Shown here piece after piece: positions 7,473-14,815 of a stretch of DNA of 30,022 nt. This DNA comes from a virus. Below the pieces are notes generated by a model. That model saw nothing but the letters and a program-made list of their open reading frames with translations, made no database searches and was not told the origin of the DNA. The DNA is taken from IMG/VR virus record IMGVR_UViG_3300045135_000817, positions 1 through 30,022 of that record; one strand, given 5' to 3'. The first letter of the stretch is position 1, and every line of letters starts with the position of its first letter. Made by a program: the position numbers and the translations under genes.

Positions 7473-7585
7473 TGAAAACCTACATCCAAATATTCCGCAA
7501 CATGAACACCGCCGAAAAACTATGCGCAACATGGGCTGTGTTCCTAACGATAATTACATGCGCACATATCGTATTCATATCATAA
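7472..7585 (+). CDS. Small membrane protein (37 aa)
   Basis: ATG 7472 overlaps the previous stop as TAATG. The 37-residue product ends in a hydrophobic segment (WAVFLTIITCAHIVFIS) long enough to cross the membrane once, after a polar N-terminus. A likely small inner-membrane phage protein; function unknown. Confidence 0.5.
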   Translation: MKTYIQIFRNMNTAEKLCATWAVFLTIITCAHIVFIS

Positions 7586-7597
7586 GGATCAGAGACA

Positions 7598-7945
7598 ATG
7601 GAAAAGCATAACTGGATAAACACCTTGAACCGCATGCAAAGCGAGTGCCAAGCATTGCGCAACTTAACAGGTACACAACAAGAGGCCATTCGTGATGCCA
7701 TATCGGCTCTACGCAACGCAACAGACACTTTAGGCAATGACTTCGATCTATGTCTGAGCGATTGCCGCGCTATAGACCGCGCTTTTTGGGCCATGCATCA
7801 CGCCTTTGAAAACCTTGAGCCGAACGAGCATCAGCTTGAGCAAATCGAAGCGCATAACCTTGAATGGGACTACGAAACGCAAACGTGGTCAGAGGTAGTG
7901 CCAGACGACGAAACCGTGGATGACTGGCATCCTCACGGCGTTTAG
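7598..7945 (+). CDS. Unknown acidic helical protein (115 aa)
   Basis: The ATG follows AAGGATCAGAGACA. The protein is mostly helical (TQQEAIRDAISALRNATDTL, CRAIDRAFWAMHHAFENL) with an acidic, Trp-containing tail (LEWDYETQTW, DDETVDDWHPHGV). Acidic small early proteins sometimes mimic DNA or bind host proteins, but there is no direct evidence for that here. Its stop overlaps the stop of the convergent minus-strand gene by 4 nt, so the two operons meet tail to tail. Confidence 0.6.
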   Translation: MEKHNWINTLNRMQSECQALRNLTGTQQEAIRDAISALRNATDTLGNDFDLCLSDCRAIDRAFWAMHHAFENLEPNEHQLEQIEAHNLEWDYETQTWSEVVPDDETVDDWHPHGV

Positions 7946-8115
7946 TCTAGCTCAGCCAATCGCCGCGCCATGTCGCGCAAAATGTATTTCAATTCGCGGG
8001 TAGGTATCGTTCCGATATACTGCCCGCGTTCGCTTGACCAGATGCGCAACCCGTCATCGTAGACGCTCCACCTTAGCGCGGCTTGCGTTTGTTCGTCAGC
8101 TCTGTTTTCCGCCAT
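7942..8115 (-). CDS. Unknown small protein (57 aa)
   Basis: The start is set at ATG 8115 because AAAGGAAATATT precedes it. The 57-residue product contains LRWSVYDDGLRIWSSERGQYI and a helical end RELKYILRDMARRLAELD. It overlaps the upstream gene by 43 nt in another frame. It is the last gene of the leftward replication operon. Unknown function. Confidence 0.5.
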   Translation of the reverse strand: MAENRADEQTQAALRWSVYDDGLRIWSSERGQYIGTIPTRELKYILRDMARRLAELD

Positions 8116-8333
8116 AATATTTCCTTTCGCTCTTCCTCTGTCCACGGTTCCACCTGCGCACCATATTTGCGCCTATTAGCGAAGCCCTCTAATTCCTCTA
8201 GCGTTGTCACGCTCTGCAGCTTGTCATGCAGCGTCAAACCGCGCCGCACCTTGAACGTGCCATGCGGATGAACCGTAGCCGTTCCTGCGGCTATTCTATC
8301 CTGCAACCATTTAGGAAATTCTTTTTTCTGCAA
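8073..8333 (-). CDS. Unknown small basic protein (86 aa), TTG start
   Basis: No ATG fits, but a TTG at 8333 has AAGGA seven bases upstream, so TTG is the likely start. The product has KEFPKWLQDRIAAG, VHPHGTFKVRRGL and GFANRRKYGAQVEPWTEEER segments and a basic tail. It is reminiscent of small phage proteins with a DNA-binding flavour, but no family is recognised. It is in the same direction as the primase-helicase gene, 164 bp downstream of it. Confidence 0.5.
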   Translation of the reverse strand: MQKKEFPKWLQDRIAAGTATVHPHGTFKVRRGLTLHDKLQSVTTLEELEGFANRRKYGAQVEPWTEEERKEILWRKTELTNKRKPR

Positions 8334-8370
8334 ATCTAAATCCTTCCCACCATTTCAGCGTGACCACGTT

Positions 8371-8405
8371 AATCACGGTTTTATTTTATATATAAAACCG
8401 TGATT
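8371..8405. repeat. 14-bp perfect inverted repeat, AT-rich hairpin
   Basis: AATCACGGTTTTAT (8371-8384) and its exact complement (8392-8405) flank a 7-nt AT loop. It lies in the gap between the primase-helicase gene and the next minus-strand gene. No U-run follows the stem, which argues against a classic terminator. It could be part of a replication origin or an operator. Confidence 0.55.
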
Positions 8406-8430
8406 TCGTGGTTTTGGTCTGCTCTCTGTT

Positions 8431-8460
8431 TTATTCCACTGTTTTCCACGGTTTTCCACT
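8431..8460. repeat. Three 10-bp iteron-like direct repeats
   Basis: Three tandem 10-mers (TTATTCCACT, GTTTTCCACG, GTTTTCCACT) share TTCCAC at exact 10-bp spacing. A 14-bp inverted repeat lies 26 bp to the left, and the primase-helicase gene ends 38 bp to the right. Helically phased repeats beside a replication gene are typical of origins, but copy number and length are small. Confidence 0.4.
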
Positions 8461-8497
8461 ATTCCCCCCACCTAACCCATTGATTTCATTACGCTGG

Positions 8498-10432
8498 CTA
8501 AAATGGTGCATCACGTTCCCCATCGCTTGTCCGCCCTTCTTTGCTGACAATCCAGATTTTCCCCGCATTTACCTCAATGTAGCCTTTTTCTTGCAGCTTC
8601 CCGATAGTCTGCGTCCAAGTTTGTTGCGGGTCTTTCGTTGTGACCTTGCCAACAAAATGTTCCCTTATCGTGTCGCTGTCGATACACCAGAACTTGCCCG
8701 CGTCAGGCCATCCAGCCCCCGCAGGATTAGGCGAACCCACGCGCTCCCCGCGAAGCTGCATGAAACACTTGCGGAACAGCTTTTGGTTTTGCCCCTGTGG
8801 CCTCGCGTCATTGTGCACAGCTTCCATTTCTTCGCGTGTCGCTTCACGTATGATACAAGTCGTGACCTGATCACCGTCTGCGTCTTCCCCAAGCTCGACT
8901 ATCTGCAGAATAAAGTTTATCTCCGCGCCTGTCTCCATGTCGCGCTGCTTTGTTGCTCTTGCGGTGCGCACGCGCGTTTCTTCGTCGTACGATAGTTCAA
9001 TCTCTGTATCACATGCCGCCCGCAATGCGCTTGCCCCACGCGCACCTTTCGACGCGTCTTTGCCGCTATGATGGACAAGCATGATGTGCACCCCTGTGCG
9101 ATCTCGTATAGCGTCTAGTCCTGCAATCAGGCGCGACATTTCGCTGTTATTATTTTCGTCCATTTGACCTGCCGTGGCCCTCGCAAGGGTGTCGATTACC
9201 AAAACCGTGACAGGTTCCATGCGCCGCCCAATCTCCGCCATGATAGCTTCTATCTTCGCTATATCTTCATCCGCGTCATATAGATTGATGGGCGAGGGTC
9301 TGACCGCTAGTGATACATCGTTGAACCCGTGCTTCTCGTGCAGCGCATATAGTCGGTTCTCGAATGCTCTGCCGCCCTCTGTGGCTAGATATAAGACTGA
9401 CCCGCGTTTGATCTTATTGCCGATCCATTCTTCGCCCGCAGCAATGTGGTAAGCGAGGCTCATGCAGAAAAATGACTTGCCCACGTTTGACGGGCCATAC
9501 ACCACGCTAATTGAGTTTTCCGCGATCCAGTTCTTGATTATATATGTGCTGTCCAAGCGTGGCCTTGCTGCACTTGGGAATATCACTTCGTCTAGCACGT
9601 TGCGCGGTTCTAGCTTCTTGCGTGTATCCTCTGCGCCTCTGGCTATGTAAACGTCATTCCAGTCTAAACCTTCGCTGTCTGGCAGGACGCATTCCACGCC
9701 ATGTTCCTTGAATGCTTGTTCGCAGGCTTTTAGCCCTGCAGGGTCATTGTCTCCTGCAATGATAAAGCGCGTTTCAGGTTTAACTTCACGAAGCGCGGCA
9801 ATGACGTTCACAATATTGCTGGCGTTCAGGCAATGCACCGCGGGCTTGCCCGTTGCTTCGTGTACGCTGCATGCTGTGGCAAAACCTTCGCAGAGATATG
9901 CAAAATCTTCGATCTTGCCGCCCACAACGTGAAAGCAGCCCTTGTAGTCTAGCCCGTAGTTGAATTTCTTTTTGCCAGTTTCGTCTATGAATTGCGTGCC
10001 GACTACCTTGCCTTGATTGTTGATGATCCTGATATGCAGATCGCCCTCATCAATGATTGCCGTGTGTTGCTTGATGCGCTTTCTAGTTAAATATGGGTGC
10101 AGCTCTGGCGTTTCTGGTAGCTTCACCACGTTATCTGGGGTTTTGTTCATTGCGCCGCTCGTTTCGCTTATGATTTCCTTGTCTGGATAAAGGCCACGCT
10201 CTCGCAATATCTGGATGATCTCTTTCCAATCCTGACATTGCCGACAGTTTACCTTTAGATTTCCTTGATATTCGCTAATCCAAAACCGATCAACACCCCC
10301 GCAATTAGGGCAAGGCCCATGGTGCTCTTGGTGGCTTGTCTTTTTAAGCTGTAACGCGCTTATGATTTGCGGCGCATATACGCTATATATGGGTTCTGGG
10401 TACTTGATCTTACCTACATCTTGCCCTATCAT
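8498..10432 (-). CDS. DNA primase-helicase (TOPRIM plus RecA-like ATPase)
   Basis: This 644-residue protein combines three parts of phage bifunctional primase-helicases. An N-terminal zinc finger has C41, C44, C63 and C66 (CPNCGG...CRQC). A TOPRIM fold spans about 175-260, with Glu182 (YLCEGFATA) and the acidic AGDNDPAG motif near 226. A RecA-like ATPase follows, with Walker A GPSNVGKS at 313-320 and Walker B LVIDT near 411. MLVHHSGK and GARGASALRAA motifs are typical of RepA/AAA_25-type helicases. The enzyme should make primers and unwind DNA at the phage fork. ATG 10432 has only a weak ribosome site. Confidence 0.9.
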   Translation of the reverse strand: MIGQDVGKIKYPEPIYSVYAPQIISALQLKKTSHQEHHGPCPNCGGVDRFWISEYQGNLKVNCRQCQDWKEIIQILRERGLYPDKEIISETSGAMNKTPDNVVKLPETPELHPYLTRKRIKQHTAIIDEGDLHIRIINNQGKVVGTQFIDETGKKKFNYGLDYKGCFHVVGGKIEDFAYLCEGFATACSVHEATGKPAVHCLNASNIVNVIAALREVKPETRFIIAGDNDPAGLKACEQAFKEHGVECVLPDSEGLDWNDVYIARGAEDTRKKLEPRNVLDEVIFPSAARPRLDSTYIIKNWIAENSISVVYGPSNVGKSFFCMSLAYHIAAGEEWIGNKIKRGSVLYLATEGGRAFENRLYALHEKHGFNDVSLAVRPSPINLYDADEDIAKIEAIMAEIGRRMEPVTVLVIDTLARATAGQMDENNNSEMSRLIAGLDAIRDRTGVHIMLVHHSGKDASKGARGASALRAACDTEIELSYDEETRVRTARATKQRDMETGAEINFILQIVELGEDADGDQVTTCIIREATREEMEAVHNDARPQGQNQKLFRKCFMQLRGERVGSPNPAGAGWPDAGKFWCIDSDTIREHFVGKVTTKDPQQTWTQTIGKLQEKGYIEVNAGKIWIVSKEGRTSDGERDAPF

Positions 10433-10489
10433 TGCTTTAACAAATGCTCCTCACACGGTTATTTGTTTTTCTTGTCTCGATGATGAACT

Positions 10490-10522
10490 GCCCCACGTGA
10501 TCGCTCCGTGGGGCATTTTTTT
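10490..10522 (+). terminator. Terminator-like hairpin with T-run
   Basis: GCCCCACG at 10490-10497 pairs exactly with CGTGGGGC at 10507-10514, and the plus strand continues ATTTTTTT. This is a classic intrinsic terminator for rightward transcription, yet nearby genes read left. On the minus strand the hairpin comes right after the HNH stop without a following U-run. It may have arrived with the HNH gene or stop stray antisense transcripts. Confidence 0.55.
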
Positions 10523-10964
10523 ACTCTGCATGTTCTTTTGCGTGGCATAGTGGGCAGAGCCAAACCACATCCAAAGGCTTTGCATAGTCATGGTGATGCC
10601 CATGTATCTTGCCACCTGCTCCACATTTTTCACAATTTTCTGGCTTAATCACTTTGCCACTCCTTACTCTACTCCACAGTAATACATGCGCCGCACGCTT
10701 TTCTGGGTTTTGTTCTTGCCACTTCTTTTTGGCCTTACTCATTGATGCCCTGCCAGCTTTTGTGGCTTGGTATTTCTTGTGCCTTTCTTTTACCCTTGGG
10801 TCATTTTGAAAGCGCTTTTTGTCGTACTCTCTATAGTACTCTGCTTTTTCCTTTCTGTTCTGCCGAACTTTCTCTTTGTGACATTCCTTGCAGCGATTAG
10901 TCATCGAAGCGTAAAACTCGGCGTTTTCATCGGTCACGCCGCAAACCTTGCATGTTTTTGTCAT
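10521..10964 (-). CDS. HNH endonuclease (probable free-standing homing endonuclease)
   Basis: This 147-residue protein has an N-terminal Cys4 finger (CKVCG...CKEC), then a long basic helical linker (residues ~30-90). The C-terminal HNH core is CEKCG, IHGHHHDY, and LCPLCHAKEH. The His-His pair and final His are the expected metal/catalytic residues. It breaks the replication operon between the ssDNA-binding protein and primase-helicase genes. Flanking hairpins suggest an inserted unit with its own expression signals. Its start codon lies inside the arm of a perfect hairpin (10963-10984). Confidence 0.75.
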   Translation of the reverse strand: MTKTCKVCGVTDENAEFYASMTNRCKECHKEKVRQNRKEKAEYYREYDKKRFQNDPRVKERHKKYQATKAGRASMSKAKKKWQEQNPEKRAAHVLLWSRVRSGKVIKPENCEKCGAGGKIHGHHHDYAKPLDVVWLCPLCHAKEHAE

Positions 10965-11011
10965 GGCCCTAGGTTAAGGGCCATAACGGGATATGTCAAG
11001 ATATACCGTTA
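10963..11011 (-). promoter_or_regulatory. Two adjacent hairpins around HNH start, with -35-like box
   Basis: ATGGCCCT (10963-10970) pairs exactly with AGGGCCAT (10977-10984) and covers the first base of the HNH start region. Next to it TAACGG (10984-10989) pairs with CCGTTA (11006-11011), with inner ATAT/ATAT pairs. Between the arms the minus strand reads TTGACA, a perfect -35 box with no good -10. The structures could terminate the ssDNA-binding protein message and control HNH translation. Confidence 0.45.
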
Positions 11012-11659
11012 AAAGGGTATCTCGTCCTCTAGCACGTTATTCACAGGTGCAGCTTGTGGCGCACTTGGCTTAACAGGCGGCAAGCCAAAGGGGTCATCCC
11101 CTTGCTTTGCTGCGGTAAAGCCATCAGTTGCGCTGAAAGGATCGCTTGTGGCTTCCTCTGCAAGTTCTAAGACCTGCACACCGCGCAACCTAAGCCCAAC
11201 ACCAGACACAGCCCCCGTATTATACGCGAATAGCTGCCCCCACACATTGACCTTGCTGCCTGTCGTTAGGCGAAAGTCAGGTGGCAAAGAGTTGCGATTT
11301 GCGTCCTTTTGCACTGGTGGGTTTGTCGCTTCACCTGAATAAGCACCCTTGAGCTTGGCCTTGCCTTGCGGCTGCCCGTCGTCTAGCTCTTTGTATGGGT
11401 AATACATGGGCTTGGGTTTCCACTTGCGCTTGGTGTCTGCCTTGGCAGTTTCCTCGTAAATCTCATCGCATTTCTTCAGAAATTCCGTGGCATCTTCATT
11501 GCTCATATTGAATGAGATTTCATACGCTGCCCCGTCATCGAGTGGACCACATGGCACGGTTTTGTTTTCCATGTTGTCAAAACGATAGCATCTGTTGATG
11601 CGCGGGTATTGCGCGGTTACGTTCTCGAATAGAACTTGGTTTGGTGATAGCATTTTCAT
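11009..11659 (-). CDS. Single-stranded DNA-binding protein (probable)
   Basis: The start is ATG 11659 (216 aa) with AAGGAGA eight bases upstream. The protein has an OB-fold-like stretch (RLTTGSKVNVWGQLFAYN, VGLRLRGVQVLEL) and a flexible Pro/Ala-rich tail. It ends in an acidic tip, NVLEDEIPF, as bacterial and phage SSBs do for partner binding. It lies between the primase-helicase and exonuclease genes. It resembles phage SSB/DUF2815-like proteins; the fold assignment is inferred. Confidence 0.75.
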   Translation of the reverse strand: MKMLSPNQVLFENVTAQYPRINRCYRFDNMENKTVPCGPLDDGAAYEISFNMSNEDATEFLKKCDEIYEETAKADTKRKWKPKPMYYPYKELDDGQPQGKAKLKGAYSGEATNPPVQKDANRNSLPPDFRLTTGSKVNVWGQLFAYNTGAVSGVGLRLRGVQVLELAEEATSDPFSATDGFTAAKQGDDPFGLPPVKPSAPQAAPVNNVLEDEIPF

Positions 11660-11676
11660 GGTCTTGTCTCCTTCGC

Positions 11677-12501
11677 TTAAAATGCTTCTATTTGATCTTC
11701 CATCCATGCAGGAAGAAAGACTTGATTTACGTCAGGCCAATCTGTCGTAAATTCCCCTGTTCGCATAGCATTGCCGATCTTTTCCAATGTGGCAAGCATG
11801 CGTTTGTGTGCGTGTGCTAGGTGTAGCTCACTTAGTTCATGCACAGTTGTGACATATGGTGCGTTCTTTTCTACTGCTATGAGATACATAGTTTTGCAGG
11901 GTAAACCCGCTTGCCACATAGTGTGCAGGTAGAAAGCTATTTGCACATCATAGTTATACCGCCGAATTTCTTTATGAAATGCCTCTGGCGATGCGTCCTG
12001 CGTGGTTTTGATGTCGATGATGTAAGGCTCATCCGTTTTCTTTTGCGGCATGATTAGCCCATCTGGGCGCACCTTTATGTCAACATTTGTTTTGCTGCAG
12101 GTTGTGAATATACTGGCCTCTGCGACGAAGCTGTCATTGTACACAGTTTCCTTTAGGAAGTCGCAGTGCATGAATGCGTTTGTTGCCATAGCCATGCAGG
12201 TGTCAAAGTCTTTTTCGGTCAGCAACACTTTGCCAGCTTTGTCAGCTTTCGCTTTGGCATCCTTCCATTTGCTGCCGCGTCTATCCTCTGGGCCGCGCAC
12301 AACTAAATCCTTTTCAGGCTCTAGGATTAGCGCATGCACAGCTTTGCCTATGTCGAATGCGTTGCTTTCTTTGCGCTCTTGCCCTGCCCAGTGGAGTAGG
12401 GATTTGCTTAGGACTGTCTTTACGTCACTACTTGAGATATGCGGATGTATCTCTTTGTCGTGATACTCATAGTCTGGCAGGTTGTATTCAATTTGTGTCA
12501 T
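11677..12501 (-). CDS. PD-(D/E)XK exonuclease (phage RecE/exodeoxyribonuclease VIII-like)
   Basis: This 274-residue protein fits the phage exonuclease family related to the RecE nuclease domain (DUF3799/PDDEXK_1-like). Visible motifs are GKAVHALILEP at 52-62, VRPDGLI near 144-150, IIDIKTT at 161-167 (catalytic Asp163 and Lys165), and a YDVQIAFYL helix near 184 holding the family's Gln/Tyr. Such enzymes resect DNA ends for recombination with an annealase or SSB. The SSB-like gene follows 17 bp after. ATG 12501 overlaps the upstream stop (ATGA). Confidence 0.85.
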   Translation of the reverse strand: MTQIEYNLPDYEYHDKEIHPHISSSDVKTVLSKSLLHWAGQERKESNAFDIGKAVHALILEPEKDLVVRGPEDRRGSKWKDAKAKADKAGKVLLTEKDFDTCMAMATNAFMHCDFLKETVYNDSFVAEASIFTTCSKTNVDIKVRPDGLIMPQKKTDEPYIIDIKTTQDASPEAFHKEIRRYNYDVQIAFYLHTMWQAGLPCKTMYLIAVEKNAPYVTTVHELSELHLAHAHKRMLATLEKIGNAMRTGEFTTDWPDVNQVFLPAWMEDQIEAF

Positions 12502-12740
12502 ACGCCGCTCCTGTTAATGTGCTCGCCGCACCACCCATCTCTATGCATAATTATCTCGAATGGGCTTGTGTCCATCATGTACTCCATTTGCCTAGCATTT
12601 TCGTAGCCCATGATGCTTCCATTTTGCTTGTACGTTGGCGGGTATCTGCGACATTCGCCGTAAGCTGGTTTGCCGTCCTTATCGTCAAGCTGGTTGCACC
12701 AAAACACGCAGTTTCTACATGCTTTCAATCTATTTTCCAT
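12498..12740 (-). CDS. Cys-rich small protein (80 aa), metal-binding
   Basis: The sequence has CRNCVFW near residue 8, GECRRYPPTY near 28 and DGWCGEH near 68. The spacing CxxC...C...C and the flanking FW, CRRxPP and WCGE are typical of a small conserved family seen in phages and bacteria. It probably binds zinc or iron-sulfur; function is unknown. It overlaps genes on both sides inside the replication operon. Confidence 0.6.
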   Translation of the reverse strand: MENRLKACRNCVFWCNQLDDKDGKPAYGECRRYPPTYKQNGSIMGYENARQMEYMMDTSPFEIIMHRDGWCGEHINRSGV

Positions 12741-13131
12741 TCCAGTTCTCCCTTGCTACATAAATGAATGCTTCCCAATCCATCCGCACTTTTTCATCGT
12801 GATGCGCACCATCGCCCATCAGATACTCCAAACGCATGACCACAGTGATTGGTTGTCTGTCGTATTTGTAGATAAGCACGGGTTCTTTACCTGCTGCCTG
12901 CGCTGCCCTTTCGACTTGTATCCACCACTCAGGACGAAACGTGTGATGCTTGCCGCCGTATCTTTTGCATTCAATAACGTAAGGCCAGCTATCATCATCT
13001 GTAATGATGTCGCCGTGGTCTGCGGCTCTGTACTGCTCTATATCGCGCTTTGCGTTCAAGCCCAGATCAGCAAACAACATGTTCGCTATGCTGCGTTCAA
13101 ACGATGCGCCTTTGTTACGCCCGTTGACCAT
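12730..13131 (-). CDS. PD-(D/E)XK nuclease, Holliday junction resolvase-like
   Basis: This 133-residue protein starts with RNKGASFERSIANMLFADLG, like phage resolvase/restriction-type nucleases. It has the catalytic pattern Glu12, Asp41 (HGDIITDD) and Glu54-x-Lys56 (VIECKRYGG). The rest has WWIQVERAAQAAGKEPVLIYKY, the usual final helix and strand of the family. It should cleave branched DNA made during replication and packaging. It overlaps both neighbours in the replication operon. Confidence 0.75.
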   Translation of the reverse strand: MVNGRNKGASFERSIANMLFADLGLNAKRDIEQYRAADHGDIITDDDSWPYVIECKRYGGKHHTFRPEWWIQVERAAQAAGKEPVLIYKYDRQPITVVMRLEYLMGDGAHHDEKVRMDWEAFIYVARENWNGK

Positions 13132-13306
13132 CTAGCTGCGCTTCCAAGTGTTCCGCAAAAAACATAATCGCATCTTCTACAAAGTCGCTGCGGCTATGCT
13201 TTCTGCGGCCCTGTGGTTTGTATACGTCCTCAAATCGCAGTCGCTCTATTACTTCGTCTGCATACTTACTTAGATGCAGCATGCATGGCTTTGTGTCGTT
13301 ACTCAT
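13115..13306 (-). CDS. Small protein, possibly ribbon-helix-helix (63 aa)
   Basis: ATG 13306 is chosen because GAGGT lies upstream; the longer frame begins inside the divergent promoter region. The product reads PCMLHLSKYADEVIERLRFE, then GRRKHSRSDFVEDAIMFFAEHL. A beta strand, a basic segment and RSDFVEDAI resemble ribbon-helix-helix DNA-binding proteins. Being first in the leftward operon, it may be an autoregulator (inference). Confidence 0.55.
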   Translation of the reverse strand: MSNDTKPCMLHLSKYADEVIERLRFEDVYKPQGRRKHSRSDFVEDAIMFFAEHLEAQLDGQRA

Positions 13307-13405
13307 TTTTACCTCACAAAAAATTGTTGACACCCTGCTTTTAGCTTGATACCAAAGAGATGTCAACGGGGAATTGACGCAATATCAACATGTGGAAGGA
13401 TTAAC
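13307..13405. promoter_or_regulatory. Divergent promoter region with inverted repeat
   Basis: This 99-bp gap separates the leftward replication operon from the rightward accessory operon. GTTGACA (13326-13332) and TGTCAAC (13361-13367) form a perfect 7-bp inverted repeat 28 bp apart. Each arm holds a TTGACA -35 hexamer: the left arm reads right, the right arm reads left, so overlapping divergent promoters are plausible. The -10 boxes are weak. Confidence 0.5.
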
Positions 13406-13585
13406 ATGGAAAAGCACTATAAATATGTTGACGCACATCTACGTGCGTCTAGCGCAGCGGAGAACATACGCCAATGGGCAGAGCGCGGCGAGTTGATTGA
13501 CTTGCAGTGGGCAGAGGAAATGTGCCAGCACATTGACTTGATGGACAAAATGGTACGCCCCAATGTGGTCCAGCATACTCGTTGA
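13406..13585 (+). CDS. Unknown small helical protein (59 aa)
   Basis: ATG 13406 has GGAAGGA just upstream. The product is mostly helical and acidic (RASSAAENIRQWAERGELID, EEMCQHIDLMDKMVRPN). It is the first gene of the operon that carries the guide-RNA-like array. Nothing identifies its function. Confidence 0.6.
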   Translation: MEKHYKYVDAHLRASSAAENIRQWAERGELIDLQWAEEMCQHIDLMDKMVRPNVVQHTR

Positions 13586-13654
13586 GTTCATAGAGCAAAT
13601 GCATGGGGTGTCGGTTATCTGGCGTCCCAGCGAAACAGAAAAGGAGCCACCGTT

Positions 13655-13834
13655 TTGATAGGTTACATCGCATGTCCAGAGTGCAATGGCACAGGCTACA
13701 TAGAGCGTGAACGTGTGGCACCTTGGATCGACAGAGATACCCCGCCAGACTTGGAAGCATACGAGGAAGTATGTGAGCTATGCCAAGGTGACGGTGAGAT
13801 AGAAACAAATAAACATGAGGAAGATGAAGAATGA
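13655..13834 (+). CDS. DnaJ-like zinc-finger micro-protein (59 aa), TTG start
   Basis: A TTG at 13655 with AAGGAG nine bases upstream opens a frame that overlaps the next start (ATGA). The product has two CxxCxGxG-type knuckles, CPECNGTGY and CELCQGDGE, spaced about 36 residues apart. One such pair forms a single zinc site in DnaJ and related proteins. It ends in an acidic tail. Without this start no ATG-led frame exists here. Function unknown. Confidence 0.6.
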   Translation: MIGYIACPECNGTGYIERERVAPWIDRDTPPDLEAYEEVCELCQGDGEIETNKHEEDEE

Positions 13835-14373
13835 CATACCAAGAACCTAAAAAATCACTTGTATTGGAAGCAGTAGAAAAAGCATGGGACGGCTCAAAGA
13901 CGCACCGCGAGGCTGCTGAGAAATATTTGAAGATGCTGCGTGAAGATACAGCATTGCGTGAGGCTGCAACTGAGCGTGTGCTGGAGCGCATTGCGACAGA
14001 GGATGTTAGTCGTCGGTCACGCTCTAGCCGCGCTACGTTTAAGCGTGAGGCTGAGAAGGTCACGCGACAGGTTGTGCTGAAGAAAGGCGAAACGTCTACA
14101 CCGTCTGTGTCGCTGAAGAATACAGCATCAGTTTATGCCAAAGATATGTTTGAGCGGTTCATGCTGCCTAAACTTGGCATTTCCCTTGGTGACGCAACCC
14201 GCGACGATCTAGTGCAGGTTGTGCAATCCGAAGAGGGATTGATGCGCACACATAAACGCAACCACAAATTCTTCTCGGCTATTCTGAAAAAGATGCCAGA
14301 GGATAAGATTGTCCGTGATGTTTGGACAATCGAAGAAGTTGAAAAGCTGCACACAGAAACGATGGCAGCATAA
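13831..14373 (+). CDS. Unknown conserved phage protein (180 aa)
   Basis: The gene starts ATG 13831, overlapping the previous stop (ATGA). The N-terminal half is helical and charged (KSLVLEAVEKAWDGSKTHRE, REDTALREAATERVLERIA). The second half has FERFMLPKLGISLGDATRDD and RTHKRNHKFFSAILKKMP, a possible short nucleic-acid-binding helix pair. I do not recognise a family. The array begins only 8 bp after its stop, so the same transcript should read through into it; any link to array function is inferred from position. Confidence 0.65.
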   Translation: MTYQEPKKSLVLEAVEKAWDGSKTHREAAEKYLKMLREDTALREAATERVLERIATEDVSRRSRSSRATFKREAEKVTRQVVLKKGETSTPSVSLKNTASVYAKDMFERFMLPKLGISLGDATRDDLVQVVQSEEGLMRTHKRNHKFFSAILKKMPEDKIVRDVWTIEEVEKLHTETMAA

Positions 14374-14380
14374 TGTTACA

Positions 14381-14426
14381 GGGGGCCGAAAAAGAAGCAC
14401 AGAAATGTCATGTGAGCTGCGCCCCC
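14381..14426 (+). repeat. TIGR unit 1
   Basis: Stem GGGGGC/GCCCCC. Spacer A AAAAAGAAG (14389-14397), spacer B TGTGAGCTG (14411-14419). Edge base A2 is G here instead of A. Confidence 0.8.
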
Positions 14427-14437
14427 AAATTTTTACA

Positions 14438-14483
14438 GGGGGTCATTGTGAAAACGCAGAAATGCCATTTTTCCTTCACCCCC
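14438..14483 (+). repeat. TIGR unit 2
   Basis: Stem GGGGGT/ACCCCC, a compensated change from unit 1. Spacer A TTGTGAAAA (14446-14454), spacer B TTTTTCCTT (14468-14476). Confidence 0.85.
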
Positions 14484-14494
14484 ACCAGTTTTAT

Positions 14495-14540
14495 TTGGGC
14501 CACACAGACTGCACAGAAATGTCATTCAGGGCCTGCCCAA
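14495..14540 (+). repeat. TIGR unit 3
   Basis: Stem TTGGGC/GCCCAA. Spacer A CACAGACTG (14503-14511), spacer B TTCAGGGCC (14525-14533). Unit 4 follows with no linker. Confidence 0.85.
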
Positions 14541-14592
14541 GGGAGAGGTCAGGCGCAACGCTCAGAGATGTCAATTCATCACCGCCTCTCCC
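14541..14592 (+). repeat. TIGR unit 4
   Basis: Stem GGGAGAGGT/GCCTCTCCC, the innermost pair T-G. Spacer A GGCGCAACG (14552-14560), spacer B ATTCATCAC (14574-14582). Core reads CTCAGAGATGTCA. Confidence 0.8.
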
Positions 14593-14604
14593 AACAGTTT
14601 TATT

Positions 14605-14650
14605 TGGTGCCAACAGGAGACAGCAGTAATGCCAATTTCAGATCGCACCA
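14605..14650 (+). repeat. TIGR unit 5 (diverged core)
   Basis: Unique stem TGGTGC/GCACCA. Spacer A ACAGGAGAC (14613-14621), spacer B ATTTCAGAT (14635-14643). Core is AGCAGTAATGCCA. Confidence 0.75.
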
Positions 14651-14651
14651 A

Positions 14652-14703
14652 GGGAAGGGCCAGCATAATGTCGCAAAAATACCAACGCGTAGACGCCCTT
14701 CCC
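14652..14703 (+). repeat. TIGR unit 6 (diverged core)
   Basis: Unique stem GGGAAGGGC/GCCCTTCCC. Spacer A GCATAATGT (14663-14671), spacer B ACGCGTAGA (14685-14693). Core is CGCAAAAATACCA. Confidence 0.75.
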
Positions 14704-14714
14704 AACTTTTTACA

Positions 14715-14760
14715 GGGGGTCATTCGAGCAGCGCAGAAATGTCACATGAAGCTCGCCCCC
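14715..14760 (+). repeat. TIGR unit 7
   Basis: Stem GGGGGT/GCCCCC with T-G innermost pair. Spacer A TTCGAGCAG (14723-14731), spacer B CATGAAGCT (14745-14753). Confidence 0.85.
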
Positions 14761-14769
14761 CCACAATTT

Positions 14770-14815
14770 TTGGGTCAGAGAAAGAACGCAGAAATGTCAT
14801 TCCATACTTACCCAA
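14770..14815 (+). repeat. TIGR unit 8
   Basis: Stem TTGGGT/ACCCAA, a T-A innermost pair where units 3 and 11 have C-G. Spacer A GAGAAAGAA (14778-14786), spacer B TTCCATACT (14800-14808). Confidence 0.85.

Noticed and set aside
8408-8995. 195-codon plus-strand frame over the end of the primase-helicase gene
   Set aside because: Antisense to a well-supported gene and covers the repeat-rich intergenic region; no ribosome site or family pattern.
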